A stretch of DNA of 64,000 nt from Jeotgalibacillus soli (GCF_000829435.1 NZ_JXRP01000016.1:1-64000); one strand, 5' to 3'. Positions 34,372 to 43,427 are shown, counted from the first letter of the stretch. Program-made: numbers and translations. Notes: generated from the sequence alone by a model not told the origin.

Positions 34372-34643
34372 CATTAATTCCCCCAATGTAGCTACAAATT
34401 GTGTAGACTTTTATTTTGTATCGGTTATCTGTTAGATAATTGTAATCAGTAAATACCTTAGTATAGTTTTATAAGAACGTCAAGAGATTGAATTTAGAAC
34501 ACAAAGAATGAAGGGGGACTAGGGTTATTTTTGCGATAAGGGAGAAGGAGGTATCATCGAGGATACATTTACGACAGTAGCACTATAGCAGCAAATAAAG
34601 ATAATTCCTTTTTGAAATCAGCATAATCAGTTATTCAAGGCAT

Positions 34644-34684
34644 GATAAAAATGAATTAAGCCAGCCAATTCGGCTAGCTTAATT
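34644..34684 (-). terminator. Terminator of sspK
   Basis: On the minus strand AATTAAGCTAGCC / GGCTGGCTTAATT with one U-G pair, followed by TCATTTTT. Confidence 0.75.
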
Positions 34685-34700
34685 GCTTTGCGTTCATCCA

Positions 34701-34862
34701 TCAATCTTCTGTAGTTCGATGATTTGAAGCTTCCATGCGTTCCTGAGGTCGTGTATTCGTTGTGCCATTTGCCCGTTTAGAAGCAAATTCAGCCTTTGCT
34801 CGTCCTTCACCGGCTTCTCCGTTAATGCTGTTTTTGGGGAAATTTTTAGCTTTATTTCTCAT
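34701..34862 (-). CDS. sspK: Small acid-soluble spore protein K
   Basis: A 53-residue hydrophilic protein beginning MRNKAKNFPKNSINGEAGEGRAK and continuing FASKRANGTTNTRPQERM, matching minor SASP SspK of B. subtilis (about 50 residues). GGAGG precedes the ATG. Minor SASPs accumulate in the forespore core late in sporulation, usually under sigma-G. A single gene with its own terminator. Too short for most default gene-length cutoffs. Confidence 0.88.
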   Translation of the reverse strand: MRNKAKNFPKNSINGEAGEGRAKAEFASKRANGTTNTRPQERMEASNHRTTED

Positions 34863-35032
34863 CTTTTTCCTCCATACAAATAGTCAAATACGCGTTTCCG
34901 CGTATCCGTAGTATGGGTAAAAGAAACAAAAGTATGATGGCACAGTTTTTATAAGTGATGGAAATAACCGGATAGAATAAAAGAGAAAAAAGCGCGGTAG
35001 CGATATCCAAGCTTTTTATAAAAGTGACAATA

Positions 35033-35572
35033 TTATTTACGATTAAAGAAATCTTTAAGTTTGGACAACTGTTCCGTATCTTTGAGGATATCCCCCGGTC
35101 TTTTCGCTTGGCCAATAAAATAGTTTTTAAAGTCCATGTCGACAAATTCAAAAATGAGACGAAACTGCAGGATAAGTGGAAGGCCTTTAAGCATAACTTG
35201 TTCTCCGCCGCAAATGATTACATAGGCCGGTTTGTTTTTTAACCTTTCTTTAAATTTTAAGTCAGGTTCACGCAGTCTTTGAGACCAGCGATCAATAAAT
35301 GTTTTCATATGTCCGCTCATTCCATACCAATAGACGGGCGTTGCAAAGATCACTGCATCGGCTCTTAGCATTTGCTCGATTAATGCACGATGGTCATCAT
35401 CGACCGGATCAAAGCCTCTAGGCTCATGCCGCTGATCCACAATTTGATGAATACGATGATTACGTAAATGCATCCATTCAACATCACCAGGATAAAACGA
35501 AGCAGCCGCTTTAGCCAATGTTTCGGTATTGCCATCGTTTCGTGAACTTCCACAAATAATTAATAGAGACAA
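35033..35572 (-). CDS. NAD(P)H-dependent FMN reductase / flavodoxin-fold oxidoreductase
   Basis: A 179-residue flavodoxin-like reductase. The phosphate-binding loop CGSSRNDGNTETLAKAA lies at residues 7-23 and the isoalloxazine-site motif FATPVYWYGMSGHMKTFIDRW near 76-97. TTG start 35572 with AAGGAG 6 bases upstream; the ORF is open further 5' but lacks a site there. It reduces flavins or quinones in the cytosol. It is divergent from an aldo/keto reductase gene. Confidence 0.85.
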   Translation of the reverse strand: MSLLIICGSSRNDGNTETLAKAAASFYPGDVEWMHLRNHRIHQIVDQRHEPRGFDPVDDDHRALIEQMLRADAVIFATPVYWYGMSGHMKTFIDRWSQRLREPDLKFKERLKNKPAYVIICGGEQVMLKGLPLILQFRLIFEFVDMDFKNYFIGQAKRPGDILKDTEQLSKLKDFFNRK

Positions 35573-35709
35573 TTGGATCTCCTTCTTTCTCCAAAAAAAC
35601 GATTGATGGTGAATACAAGGGTAAGAAAGGGAAGAAAACAATCAATATGTTCGTATTTTATGGCAGGACCTTGTAAAATATGTATAAAAAATAAAAGGAG
35701 GAAATAACC

Positions 35710-36540
35710 TTGATTTCCAATTTACAAGGACGTATACCTTTACATAATGGAGTTGAAATGCCCCAAATTGGACTGGGCGTGTACAAGATGAGTAACTCAC
35801 AGGAAACCATTAACGCCATAACAGCGGCATTAGCTAATGGCTATCGGGCAATTGATACAGCTTCTTTTTATCAAAATGAAGTAGAAACGGGCATTGCTGT
35901 TAAAGAATCTGGCATTTCAAGGGAAGAGCTATTTATAACGACAAAGGTATGGAATACGGATCAGGGTTATGATACAACGTTAAAATCATTTGACGGCAGC
36001 CTGCAAAAGCTGGGTATGGACTATGTGGATCTTTATTTGATTCACTGGCCTGTAAAGGAAAAATATAAAGAAACGTGGAAGGCAATGGAAAGATTGTACG
36101 CAGAAGGACTTGTAAAAGCGATCGGTGTCAGCAATTTTCATATTCCACATTTGAAGGACTTATTAAACGATGCCAATGAAAAGCCTGTTATTAACCAAAT
36201 CGAGCTTCATCCCCGATTAACGCAAGAACACATTCGATCTTTCTGCGATGAAAATGGGATTACAGTAGAATCCTGGTCACCTCTTGCTAGAGGAAGCTTA
36301 TTATCTGAGCCGACAATTAATCATATTGCGAAAAAACATAATAAATCAGCAGCACAGGTTATACTGCGCTGGCATCTGCAGCATGACCTTGTCATTATTC
36401 CAAAATCGGTAAGTGAAAAACGCATTATTGAAAACGCAGATCTATTTGATTTTTCCTTATCGCTAGAAGACATGAGATTGATCGATCAATTGAATATGAA
36501 CGAACGTGTCGGCACGAATCCAGACACATTTGAATCATAA
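35710..36540 (+). CDS. Aldo/keto reductase (YvgN/YtbE type)
   Basis: A 276-residue NADPH-dependent aldo/keto reductase with the Asp-Tyr-Lys-His tetrad: AIDTASFYQNE (residues 47-57), TTKVWN (76-81) and LIHWPV (109-114). The C-terminal cofactor motif IPKSVSEKRIIENADLFDF is present. Bacillus relatives reduce glyoxal and methylglyoxal. TTG start with AAAGGAGG 7 bases upstream. A strong terminator follows. Confidence 0.92.
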   Translation: MISNLQGRIPLHNGVEMPQIGLGVYKMSNSQETINAITAALANGYRAIDTASFYQNEVETGIAVKESGISREELFITTKVWNTDQGYDTTLKSFDGSLQKLGMDYVDLYLIHWPVKEKYKETWKAMERLYAEGLVKAIGVSNFHIPHLKDLLNDANEKPVINQIELHPRLTQEHIRSFCDENGITVESWSPLARGSLLSEPTINHIAKKHNKSAAQVILRWHLQHDLVIIPKSVSEKRIIENADLFDFSLSLEDMRLIDQLNMNERVGTNPDTFES

Positions 36541-36549
36541 GCATAAGGC

Positions 36550-36588
36550 AAAAAAGCTATCATCTTTAAAAAGATGATAGCTTTTTTT
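36550..36588 (+). terminator. Terminator after the aldo/keto reductase gene
   Basis: AAAAAGCTATCATCTTT / AAAGATGATAGCTTTTT perfect stem with T-run. Confidence 0.94.
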
Positions 36589-36743
36589 GGATTTTAGCCA
36601 TCTAAAATCTTCCATTAAAGATATTTCAATTCTGAATTTTCCGTTTAATATTGCTGAGAGAGGATATTATATAAAAGAATGTCTCATCTACAGTGCGTAG
36701 CAGGAGACGTGAAACGATAAAAACCAAAAGGAGAGATGTAGAA

Positions 36744-37361
36744 ATGTCAAAGCTTAAATTAGCCATTATTTATTACAGCTCCACCGGTACGAATTACACA
36801 TTGGCGCAATGGGCGGAACAGGCTGCCAAAGAGCAAGATGCAGAAGTTAAGCTGCTAAAAATAGAAGAAACAGCACCAATAGAGGCCATCTCCTCTAATC
36901 CTGCTTGGGAAAAGCATTATGAAGAAACAAAGGAAGTTCCGACTGTGACACTTAATGATCTGGAGTGGGCAGATGCTTATATTTTCAGTGTCCCTACTCG
37001 TTTTGGTAATGTCCCAGCACAGGTGAAGCAGTTCATGGATACAGCAGGCGGACTTTGGTTCAACGGAAAACTTGTTAATAAAGTCGTCAGTGCGATGAGT
37101 TCTGCACAAAATCCGCATGGAGGCCAGGAAGCAACTGTGCAAGCGATCTATACGACGATGATGCACTGGGGTGCGATCATTGCAGCACCTGGATATGCAG
37201 ATCCTGTTACATTCACCTCTGGAGGAAATCCATATGGTACGAGTGTGACTGTTGATCAAGAAGGGAATATGCAAGAAGATGTAGAGGGTGCGGTGAAATT
37301 CCAGGCGAAACGCACGGTTCAAATAGCTGGCTGGGTTAAAGCAGGTTTAGCAAGCGAATAG
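36744..37361 (+). CDS. wrbA: WrbA-type NAD(P)H:quinone oxidoreductase
   Basis: A 205-residue flavodoxin-fold quinone reductase. It has the FMN loop IIYYSSTGTNYTLAQWAEQ near residues 6-24, IFSVPTRFGNVPAQVKQFMDTAGGLW near 75-100, SSAQNPHGGQEATVQAIY near 114-132 and the WrbA-typical FTSGGNPYGTSVT. ATG 36744 follows AAAGGAGAG by 8 bases; 17 upstream codons are open but basic and unlikely. Two-electron reduction of quinones protects against redox cycling. Confidence 0.9.
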   Translation: MSKLKLAIIYYSSTGTNYTLAQWAEQAAKEQDAEVKLLKIEETAPIEAISSNPAWEKHYEETKEVPTVTLNDLEWADAYIFSVPTRFGNVPAQVKQFMDTAGGLWFNGKLVNKVVSAMSSAQNPHGGQEATVQAIYTTMMHWGAIIAAPGYADPVTFTSGGNPYGTSVTVDQEGNMQEDVEGAVKFQAKRTVQIAGWVKAGLASE

Positions 37362-37377
37362 GGAGTTAATTTCTTAA

Positions 37378-37420
37378 TAAAGCACGGATGGCTTTTGAAT
37401 AGTCTTCCGTGCTTTTTCTT
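37378..37420. terminator. Terminator between wrbA and the pseudouridine synthase gene
   Basis: AAAGCACGGA / TCCGTGCTTT with a 17-base loop and T-run. Confidence 0.8.
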
Positions 37421-38314
37421 TTATAAAAATCGTGGCGGCTGCTGGAGCTCTGGTGCTTGTGCTGTGACTGTTACACCAGTAAGCGGGTGCTGAAAGGTCA
37501 ATTTAACGGCATGAAGCGCTTGATAAGAAAAGCCAGATAATTTTTTCCCCCCATACAAAGCGTCTCCTATTAAAGGATAACCTAAATGTGCAAGATGGAC
37601 GCGGATTTGATGAGTCCTGCCGGTATCTAAATGTAATTCAAGCCAAGTAGCCTGAAGGGATTCTTTGTACGAGATTTTTTTATAATGGGTGATAGCTTTT
37701 TGTCCAGTTGGTGAAACGCGCTTTCGTGTCGCATGGTGTCGGTCATTGCCAATGGGTTTATCGATTGTACCAGAGGCCATTTTTACATTACCTTCAACGA
37801 ATGCCCAATACGTGCGTTTTATAAGCCGCTGCTCCAGCATACGATCGAGCAGCGGCTTGATCGCAGAATGCTTGGCAAATAAAATCGCACCGGATGTATC
37901 GCGATCAAGTCTGTGAATGGGCTGAGCATAACCGCTATGCCCTTTTTTGAGTAAGTAATCAACGACACCATTTACAAGAGTGCTATCGTTTAATGAATCA
38001 TTTGGATGAGTGTCCATTCCAGCTGGCTTGTTAACAATCAGAAGATGTTGGTCTTCATAAAGTGGATTGATTTGAAGATCAGAGGCCAGATAGGTTGGAA
38101 GTTCATCTGACAATGTGATGGAGAGAATATCTTCTTCTTTTAATTCCGTTTTCCAAGGAATGGGCTCTTCATTTAATGTGATTGCTTTTTCCATTCGCCA
38201 TTGGTGAATGGTCTTTTTGGAAAATCTCCAATGGTCTTTTAGCGCTTGTTCAATGGTTGTGCCATCGAGTTGAGTTGTTATGGTAATCGTGTAAGTTGAA
38301 GAATGTTTTTGCAT
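37421..38314 (-). CDS. RluA/RluD-family pseudouridine synthase (YhcT-like)
   Basis: A 297-residue enzyme that isomerises uridine to pseudouridine in RNA. It has an N-terminal S4-like region (IEQALKDHWRFSKKTIHQWRMEKAITLN) and the catalytic domain with LLIVNKPAGMDTHP near 85-98, catalytic-Asp motif HRLDRDTSGAILFAKH near 132-147, and LDTGRTHQIRVHLAHLGYPLIGDALYGG near 228-255. ATG 38314 follows AAAGGAG by 6 bases. Genome position suggests B. subtilis YhcT. The 364-bp gap to the peptide gene contains its promoter region (38440-38678). Confidence 0.9.
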   Translation of the reverse strand: MQKHSSTYTITITTQLDGTTIEQALKDHWRFSKKTIHQWRMEKAITLNEEPIPWKTELKEEDILSITLSDELPTYLASDLQINPLYEDQHLLIVNKPAGMDTHPNDSLNDSTLVNGVVDYLLKKGHSGYAQPIHRLDRDTSGAILFAKHSAIKPLLDRMLEQRLIKRTYWAFVEGNVKMASGTIDKPIGNDRHHATRKRVSPTGQKAITHYKKISYKESLQATWLELHLDTGRTHQIRVHLAHLGYPLIGDALYGGKKLSGFSYQALHAVKLTFQHPLTGVTVTAQAPELQQPPRFL

Positions 38315-38474
38315 TGTTTTCTCCTTTTTTAGTGTCACTCATAGTTTACTTCAAATGAATATAAAACAGTGTAAAAAGTATCAATATGTCAAGGGAAAGC
38401 AGTGGAATGAGAGACATTTGATAAAAAGCGTCGATTTTAATTAGAATTAGATAAATTTTCACGAATAATCATAT

Positions 38475-38486
38475 ATTCAGATGAAT
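38475..38486. promoter_or_regulatory. Candidate operator upstream of the peptide gene
   Basis: ATTCAGATGAAT (two 5-bp arms) followed by a similar TTTCAGGATGAAT at 38486-38498. A possible target of the RNPP-type regulator encoded opposite, but the link is speculative. Confidence 0.3.
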
Positions 38487-38678
38487 TTCAGGATGAATAT
38501 GACTGAATTTTCTCAATACACTTACAAAGAATTTATCTGTATGATTGTAATCAAGGAACAGCTAGTGGATAAGGGCTAGGAGCCGTATAGTCTGTAATCT
38601 AGTCTCGTTGATTCTTAAGACCTAGTTTTCATGTTGTTATTACTGAGCATTGAAGCAAATATGAAGGGAGTTGAGAAG

Positions 38679-38816
38679 GTGAAAAAAATGAAGAAAATTT
38701 TACTTACTTCTTGCATTCTAACAGCGTTAATGGTGCCATTCGCTGGATCCGTTGGCGCAGAATCAAACCCTGATTATATCACGAGAATGCCAAAAGCGAT
38801 CGAAGCAGCTTATTAA
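38679..38816 (+). CDS. Secreted signalling-peptide precursor (putative)
   Basis: A 45-residue precursor starting at GTG, with AAGGGAG 8 bases upstream. It has a basic N-terminus (MKKMKK), a hydrophobic core (ILLTSCILTALMVPFAG) and a signal peptidase site GSVGA|ES, leaving about 18 residues: ESNPDYITRMPKAIEAAY. Size and plan match PapR, NprX and Phr precursors, which are exported, trimmed to 5-8 C-terminal residues and re-imported by the oligopeptide permease. It faces an RNPP-type regulator tail to tail, 73 bp away. In PlcR-PapR and NprR-NprX the peptide follows the receptor in the same direction, so this layout differs. Function inferred from plan and context. Confidence 0.65.
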   Translation: MKKMKKILLTSCILTALMVPFAGSVGAESNPDYITRMPKAIEAAY

Positions 38817-38852
38817 TTTGTTTGTTTAACCTACCCTATTAAATAAATGTTT

Positions 38853-38891
38853 AGCCATGGAATCCCCTGACCCGGTTCCATGGCTCTTTTT
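38853..38891 (+). terminator. Terminator of the peptide gene
   Basis: AGCCATGGAA / TTCCATGGCT perfect stem, 13-base loop, then CTTTTTA. It overlaps the stop codon of the convergent regulator gene. Confidence 0.88.
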
Positions 38892-40179
38892 ATGTTTCAG
38901 TTAACTTTAAAAGGTACTGGCTTGATAACTTGTACTTCCGGTTACGATAAAAATATTCCCCAAGCTCTTTATATTTTTTCTTTAAAAATTCCTTTTCTTC
39001 CATTGATTGATAGTGTGGGATGACGATCTCTTGCAAATAGTTAATATAGTTCATTTCATCATCAAGATCATCAGGAAAAGCTTTATGGTTTAGCTTATAC
39101 CAGGCTAATTGCATTTCAATCTTGCTTTTTTTAGTTAACCAAGTATATTGCTGCAGTTTGTTTAATTGAGTTTTTGCATCTTCATAGTTTCCTTCTTCAA
39201 TCAAAATATCAATTAAGTAAAGAGTCGTATCAGCAATCTTTGGATCATTCTCTTCACGAAACGATAGGCTATTTAAATAGGCTTCTTTTGCCAATGGCTT
39301 GTTATTCAAAAATCCATAGTTAAAAGCTAAATTATGTAAAGCCAATGCGCGAATGGTATTTAATCCTAAACTGTCTCCTAATTTATATATATTCTTAAAT
39401 ACTTTTTCAGCAGCATGATAATTACCGCTTCTGGTATAGCTTATTCCGATAATCATTTTACAATCGATGCTCTTTAAGTAGAGGAGCTCTGAATCAAAAA
39501 TTGTTAATGCTTGATTCGCATAAAAAATAGCCATTACCGAATTCTTTAGATGGCTATATGTTAAGGCTAAATGAAGCATCAAATGAGGATTCTTTTTTTG
39601 TAAATACTCCATGCTATCTTCGGCTTTTAATAACATTTCTAGACTTTTAGAGTAATCTTGCTTAATACCGTAGTAAATTCCAGCATAATTATAAAATTGC
39701 AGCTGTTTTTCTTGATTAAACTGGTCTACTATATTGGATAATTCCTCAAATATTAAGGCAGCCTCATCCATTTTGTACGTTACTAAACGATGATAAAAAG
39801 TTAATAAGCGAAATTGGTGAAAAAATTCAGGTTCTTGTTGGAAATAGTCTTCAAATTTATTGAGCTCTTGATAAAGTTCTTCTGCTTTTGGGTAATTAAC
39901 ATTATCAAAGGCTTGTCTGCATTCGTATAACGTGATTTTTAAATGATCAAAATCAAGCTTTAGATCAGAGTTGGTCGTGACACCCAAGCGTTCGTATAAG
40001 TGGTCAATTATTTCAGGGTTTGGAATAACCTTTCCGGTTTCAATTTTACTTAAATACGTGACGGAACAAATCCCTTCACATACCTGCTCCTGAGTTAGAT
40101 GCTTTTTTTTTCGCATAAAGCGAATGTAAGCTCCAATCGCTCTTGCTTCTCTTAGAGATAGGCTTGTTTGGTTAAACAC
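38890..40179 (-). CDS. HTH-TPR transcriptional regulator (RNPP family)
   Basis: A 429-residue regulator, close to NprR in length (about 420). An N-terminal XRE-type helix-turn-helix (about 13-65; GAYIRFMRKKKHLTQEQVCEGICSV then TYLSKIETGKVIPNPEI) is followed by about eight TPR-like helical pairs to the C-terminus (for example AEKVFKNIYKLGDSL, ALALHNLAFNYGFLNNKPLAKEAY). This is the plan of PlcR/NprR quorum-sensing receptors, where the TPR domain binds a re-imported peptide. GTG 40179 is preferred (GGGGA 6 bases upstream) over ATG 40185, which abuts the site. The convergent small gene at its 3' end may encode its peptide. Its targets are unknown. Confidence 0.8.
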   Translation of the reverse strand: MFNQTSLSLREARAIGAYIRFMRKKKHLTQEQVCEGICSVTYLSKIETGKVIPNPEIIDHLYERLGVTTNSDLKLDFDHLKITLYECRQAFDNVNYPKAEELYQELNKFEDYFQQEPEFFHQFRLLTFYHRLVTYKMDEAALIFEELSNIVDQFNQEKQLQFYNYAGIYYGIKQDYSKSLEMLLKAEDSMEYLQKKNPHLMLHLALTYSHLKNSVMAIFYANQALTIFDSELLYLKSIDCKMIIGISYTRSGNYHAAEKVFKNIYKLGDSLGLNTIRALALHNLAFNYGFLNNKPLAKEAYLNSLSFREENDPKIADTTLYLIDILIEEGNYEDAKTQLNKLQQYTWLTKKSKIEMQLAWYKLNHKAFPDDLDDEMNYINYLQEIVIPHYQSMEEKEFLKKKYKELGEYFYRNRKYKLSSQYLLKLTET

Positions 40180-40305
40180 GAGCATTCCCCACTTCCGAAA
40201 ATCCTTTATAGTATGATTTTACCATGAATAAAACAGAAAAAAACCCCTCCTTATTACTAAAGAGAGGATGTTTAAAAGCTCAGATAGATTTTAGTATATA
40301 CTGTG

Positions 40306-40785
40306 TTACTGATTTGTTCTAAGGGAGAATTCGTTGAAGAAGGCTGAATACGTATCTTCAGGTGCCGCTCCTACAACACGCTGAACCTCTTCTCCATTTT
40401 CGTAATAAATAACTGTTGGTGTTGATTCGATTGAGAATTGATTCCACCCATTTTCAAATTCTAGCAGGTTGAACTTAACCATTTCGACATCCATATCCTC
40501 AGCTAAAGGTGAAAGGATTGGTGTTGTTTGACGGCAATATTGACATGTAGGGCTGAAAAAATAAACTGTAGTCGGTTCGCCGCTTTCAATTTTTTCTGTC
40601 AGAGCGTCAGGAGTAATTTGATTTTGATAATTAGGATCATCTAATAGCTCAATCGTTGAAGCCTCCAGTGAATCTTTTCCATATGGATTTCCTTCAGTTT
40701 GAGAAGATTGCTGCATTTGCGTAATGATGGCAATGGCTGCAAAAATGACAATAATAATGGATCCGAATATAATGACTTTTTTCAT
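40306..40785 (-). CDS. Membrane-anchored thioredoxin-like thiol oxidoreductase
   Basis: A 159-residue protein with an N-terminal membrane anchor (VIIFGSIIIVIFAAIAII) and an extracytoplasmic thioredoxin fold. The active site FFSPTCQYCRQTTPIL near residues 74-89 carries CQYC, and the cis-Pro loop is STPTVIYY. ATG 40785 overlaps the stop of bdbC by 4 bases (ATGA), so it is translated together with it. It probably acts as the thiol-disulfide partner (BdbA/BdbD-like) that BdbC reoxidises. Confidence 0.88.
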   Translation of the reverse strand: MKKVIIFGSIIIVIFAAIAIITQMQQSSQTEGNPYGKDSLEASTIELLDDPNYQNQITPDALTEKIESGEPTTVYFFSPTCQYCRQTTPILSPLAEDMDVEMVKFNLLEFENGWNQFSIESTPTVIYYENGEEVQRVVGAAPEDTYSAFFNEFSLRTNQ

Positions 40786-41213
40786 TTCGTTGATGCTCCC
40801 TTCGATTGCTTTAAAATCCAAATACTGATCGTGAAGATGATGGTGAATGCAACAAGTGCTAAAAATGGAATGGTAATAAAGCCAAGCCAATTAATATATT
40901 GTCCTGTACAAGGGACACGACCGCAAGCTGGAGCGCTGCTTGACATAAAATCTAATTTTTGAATACTGTAATGATAGATTGAAATGAGTCCGCCAAAACC
41001 TGACAGCAGGGCTGAATAAAGAGCAGCCTTGGCATCCTTTTTAATAATTGCAGCAGCAAGAAGAATAACAAGTGGATACATAAAGATCCGCTGGTACCAA
41101 CAAAGCTCGCATGGCTCATACCCTCTTATTTCCGAGAAGTATAGTGATCCCATCGTGGCGATTAGCGATGTTGCCCATATCACGAACAAGCCATTCTCGA
41201 TTTTTTTGGTCAT
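40782..41213 (-). CDS. bdbC: Disulfide bond formation protein BdbC (DsbB family)
   Basis: A 143-residue quinone-linked membrane thiol oxidase with four TM helices. Two redox Cys pairs are visible: CELC near residues 36-39 (EPCELCWYQRIFMYP) and CGRVPC near 97-102. It passes electrons from the thioredoxin-like partner to menaquinone, allowing disulfide formation in secreted proteins and, in B. subtilis, competence pili. GAGGA lies before the ATG. First gene of a two-gene operon coupled by an ATGA overlap. Confidence 0.93.
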   Translation of the reverse strand: MTKKIENGLFVIWATSLIATMGSLYFSEIRGYEPCELCWYQRIFMYPLVILLAAAIIKKDAKAALYSALLSGFGGLISIYHYSIQKLDFMSSSAPACGRVPCTGQYINWLGFITIPFLALVAFTIIFTISIWILKQSKGASTK

Positions 41214-41513
41214 AAATTTGTCCTCATTTCTTGATTATTCTAAAGCATTATAAAGTCTTACTATAAAAATTGTAAAATTAAAGCCATTAGAAAACAAGCA
41301 ACTATTTTAATTGATTGTTTCGCAAGCGTTTGCATTATGTCGGTTTTTGGGCAGTTGGTCCATATTACGGGAAATATTTGTAGAATATAATGGAAAGTTA
41401 ATATGGATGAATAATCGTTAGAAAAGAATAGCCTTATTAAGATCAAAAATCAAATCAGTTTTTTTTGATCATTTTTTAAAAATAGAGGATGTTCTACCCC
41501 AATTTATTTTTTT
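41214..41513. other. Upstream region of bdbC
   Basis: No gene seen. A cre-like palindrome CGCAAGCGTTTGCA at 41321-41334 is the only structured element, with a T-rich stretch near 41460. Confidence 0.4.
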
Positions 41514-41698
41514 GCTTTGTTAAACGAGTCTGTTGATTTCCACTGCAGACGCTCGTTTTCCGCGGGGCGGGTGGTGAGCCTCTCCGATGCAAATGCACCT
41601 GCTTGAGTATCACCTGTCCCGCTTTAACCCGCAGGAGTCTCACGTATCCGTTCCAATCAACGCAGTGCAAAAATCAACAATGGACTTTAACATAGCTT
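41514..41698 (+). repeat. Intergenic repeat family B (full copy)
   Basis: GC-rich element starting GCTTTGTTAAACG.GTCTG, with GTTTTCCGCGGGGCGGG, CCTGTCCCGC and GCAGGAGTCTCACG inside, and ending ATCAACAATGGACTTTAAC. It resembles a dispersed noncoding repeat of Bacillus intergenic regions. A deleted copy in inverse orientation is at 53175-53262. The element has no ORF. Confidence 0.8.
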
Positions 41699-41836
41699 AT
41701 TTATTGAATTGATTAATTTTATTCTGTACGTTTCATCATAGGATTATAAGGGGAATCAGGATATAATAATGGGTACATAGCATATGCATCCATAGTGCTA
41801 TTTTTTGCAGGATTTGTTGTGAAGGGGTGAGGTATA

Positions 41837-43378
41837 ATGTCTGAAAAACTTGATCTGTCTCAATTTGAAAAGAAAATGATCATTCGTACCATGATTCACA
41901 AAGATATTCAAAAAATTATTGCGATGCAGCGCATGTGCTTCCCAGGAATGGACCCGTGGAAAATGGATCAGCTGGAAAGCCATTTGACCATTTTTCCGGA
42001 GGGTCAGCTCGTAGCAGAGCTTGATGGGGAAATCATTGGTTCATGCTCAAGCTTGATTATAAATTTTGACGAATACGACGATCGTCATACATGGGACGAT
42101 GTAACGGATGAGGGGTACATTACCAATCATAATCCTGATGGTTATAATCTGTATGGGATAGAAGTGATGGTTCATCCAAATTACCGGAGAATGAAGGTTG
42201 GTCATCGGCTCTATGAAGCAAGAAGAGAGATTGCTCGAGAATACAATTTAAAGAGCATCATTATTGGAGGGCGTATTCCAAATTTCCATAAGTATTCAAA
42301 TGAAATGTCGCCCCGTGAATATGTAGATGCTGTTCAAATGCATAAAATTTATGATCCTGTGCTGTCATTTCAGCTGTTAAACGGATTTACACTGATGCGA
42401 ATCAATCCAAACTATTTACCGGATGATAAGCAATCCAATAAGTACGCGACCCTTATGGAATGGAATAATGTTGACTATCGGCCTAAGTCGAAACGCCACT
42501 TTAAAACAAGTCATCCCGTTCGAATATGCGTCGTCCAATATATGATGAGACAAATTGATTCCTTTACTGATTTTGCCAATCAGGTTGAATATTTTACGGA
42601 TGTAGCATCAGATGCTCATTCAGATTTTGTTGTATTTCCGGAGATTTTTACCACACAGCTCATGTCTTTTTTAAATGAAAAATCACCAAGCATGGCCGTG
42701 CGAAAGCTAACGGATTATACAGAGGATTATATTGAATTATTTACTGATCTAGCGGTACGCTACAATGTAAATATTATTGGCGGCTCTCACTTTGTGAAAG
42801 AGGATGATGATGAAATTTACAATATTGCGTATTTGTTCCGTCGTGATGGAACAATCGAAAAGCAATATAAAATTCATATTACACCGAATGAACGAAAATG
42901 GTGGGGGATTAGTCCCGGCGATACAGTCCGTGTATTTGATACAGACTGCGGGAAAATTGCGATTCAAATTTGCTATGATATTGAATTTCCAGAGCTTGCC
43001 CGTATTGCGACAGATATGGGCGCCAGAATCATTTTTACTCCGTTTTGTACGGAAGATCGTCAAGGCTATCTCCGTGTCCGTTATTGTTCTCAGGCCCGTG
43101 CGGTAGAAAATCAGATTTATACTGTTATCTCGGGTACAGTAGGCAACCTTCCTGATACTGAAAATATGGACATCCAATATGCTCAGTCTGGAATCTTTGC
43201 CCCTTCTGATTTTGAATTTGCCCGCGACGGTATCGTGGGTGAAACGGATCCAAATCTTGAAACGGTGCTGATTGGCGATGTGGACTTGGAAATCCTGCGC
43301 CGACAGCGTCAAGGCGGCACAGTTCGACAGCTCAAAGACCGTCGTCATGATGTTTATCATATTGAATATAAAAAATAA
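41837..43378 (+). CDS. yhcX: Bifunctional GNAT acetyltransferase / carbon-nitrogen hydrolase (YhcX)
   Basis: A 513-residue two-domain protein, the length of B. subtilis YhcX. The GNAT domain (about 15-180) shows LYGIEVMVHPNYRRMKVGHRLYEARREIA, the acetyl-CoA loop. The nitrilase-like domain (about 225-500) has the Glu-Lys-Cys triad in FPEIFTTQL, YKIHITPNERKWW and IQICYDIEFPELAR. It probably acts on an amide and an amine of one metabolite, but the substrates are unknown. GAAGGGGTGAGG precedes the ATG. Single gene with terminator. Confidence 0.93.
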   Translation: MSEKLDLSQFEKKMIIRTMIHKDIQKIIAMQRMCFPGMDPWKMDQLESHLTIFPEGQLVAELDGEIIGSCSSLIINFDEYDDRHTWDDVTDEGYITNHNPDGYNLYGIEVMVHPNYRRMKVGHRLYEARREIAREYNLKSIIIGGRIPNFHKYSNEMSPREYVDAVQMHKIYDPVLSFQLLNGFTLMRINPNYLPDDKQSNKYATLMEWNNVDYRPKSKRHFKTSHPVRICVVQYMMRQIDSFTDFANQVEYFTDVASDAHSDFVVFPEIFTTQLMSFLNEKSPSMAVRKLTDYTEDYIELFTDLAVRYNVNIIGGSHFVKEDDDEIYNIAYLFRRDGTIEKQYKIHITPNERKWWGISPGDTVRVFDTDCGKIAIQICYDIEFPELARIATDMGARIIFTPFCTEDRQGYLRVRYCSQARAVENQIYTVISGTVGNLPDTENMDIQYAQSGIFAPSDFEFARDGIVGETDPNLETVLIGDVDLEILRRQRQGGTVRQLKDRRHDVYHIEYKK

Positions 43379-43387
43379 AACTGTTTC

Positions 43388-43427
43388 ATTTGCTCTGTAA
43401 AGCGCACTCGCTTTGCAGAGCAAATTT
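43388..43427 (+). terminator. Terminator after yhcX
   Basis: ATTTGCTCTGTAAAGCG / CGCTTTGCAGAGCAAAT stem, 4-base loop; only a weak T-run (TTATCTGTTTTTT). Confidence 0.75.

Noticed and set aside
34852-35151. 99-codon minus-strand frame upstream of sspK
   Set aside because: It overlaps both sspK and the flavin reductase gene, with no ribosome binding site.
41321-41334. cre site controlling bdbC
   Set aside because: CGCAAGCGTTTGCA fits only part of the consensus and lies more than 100 bp upstream of the gene; kept only as a remark.
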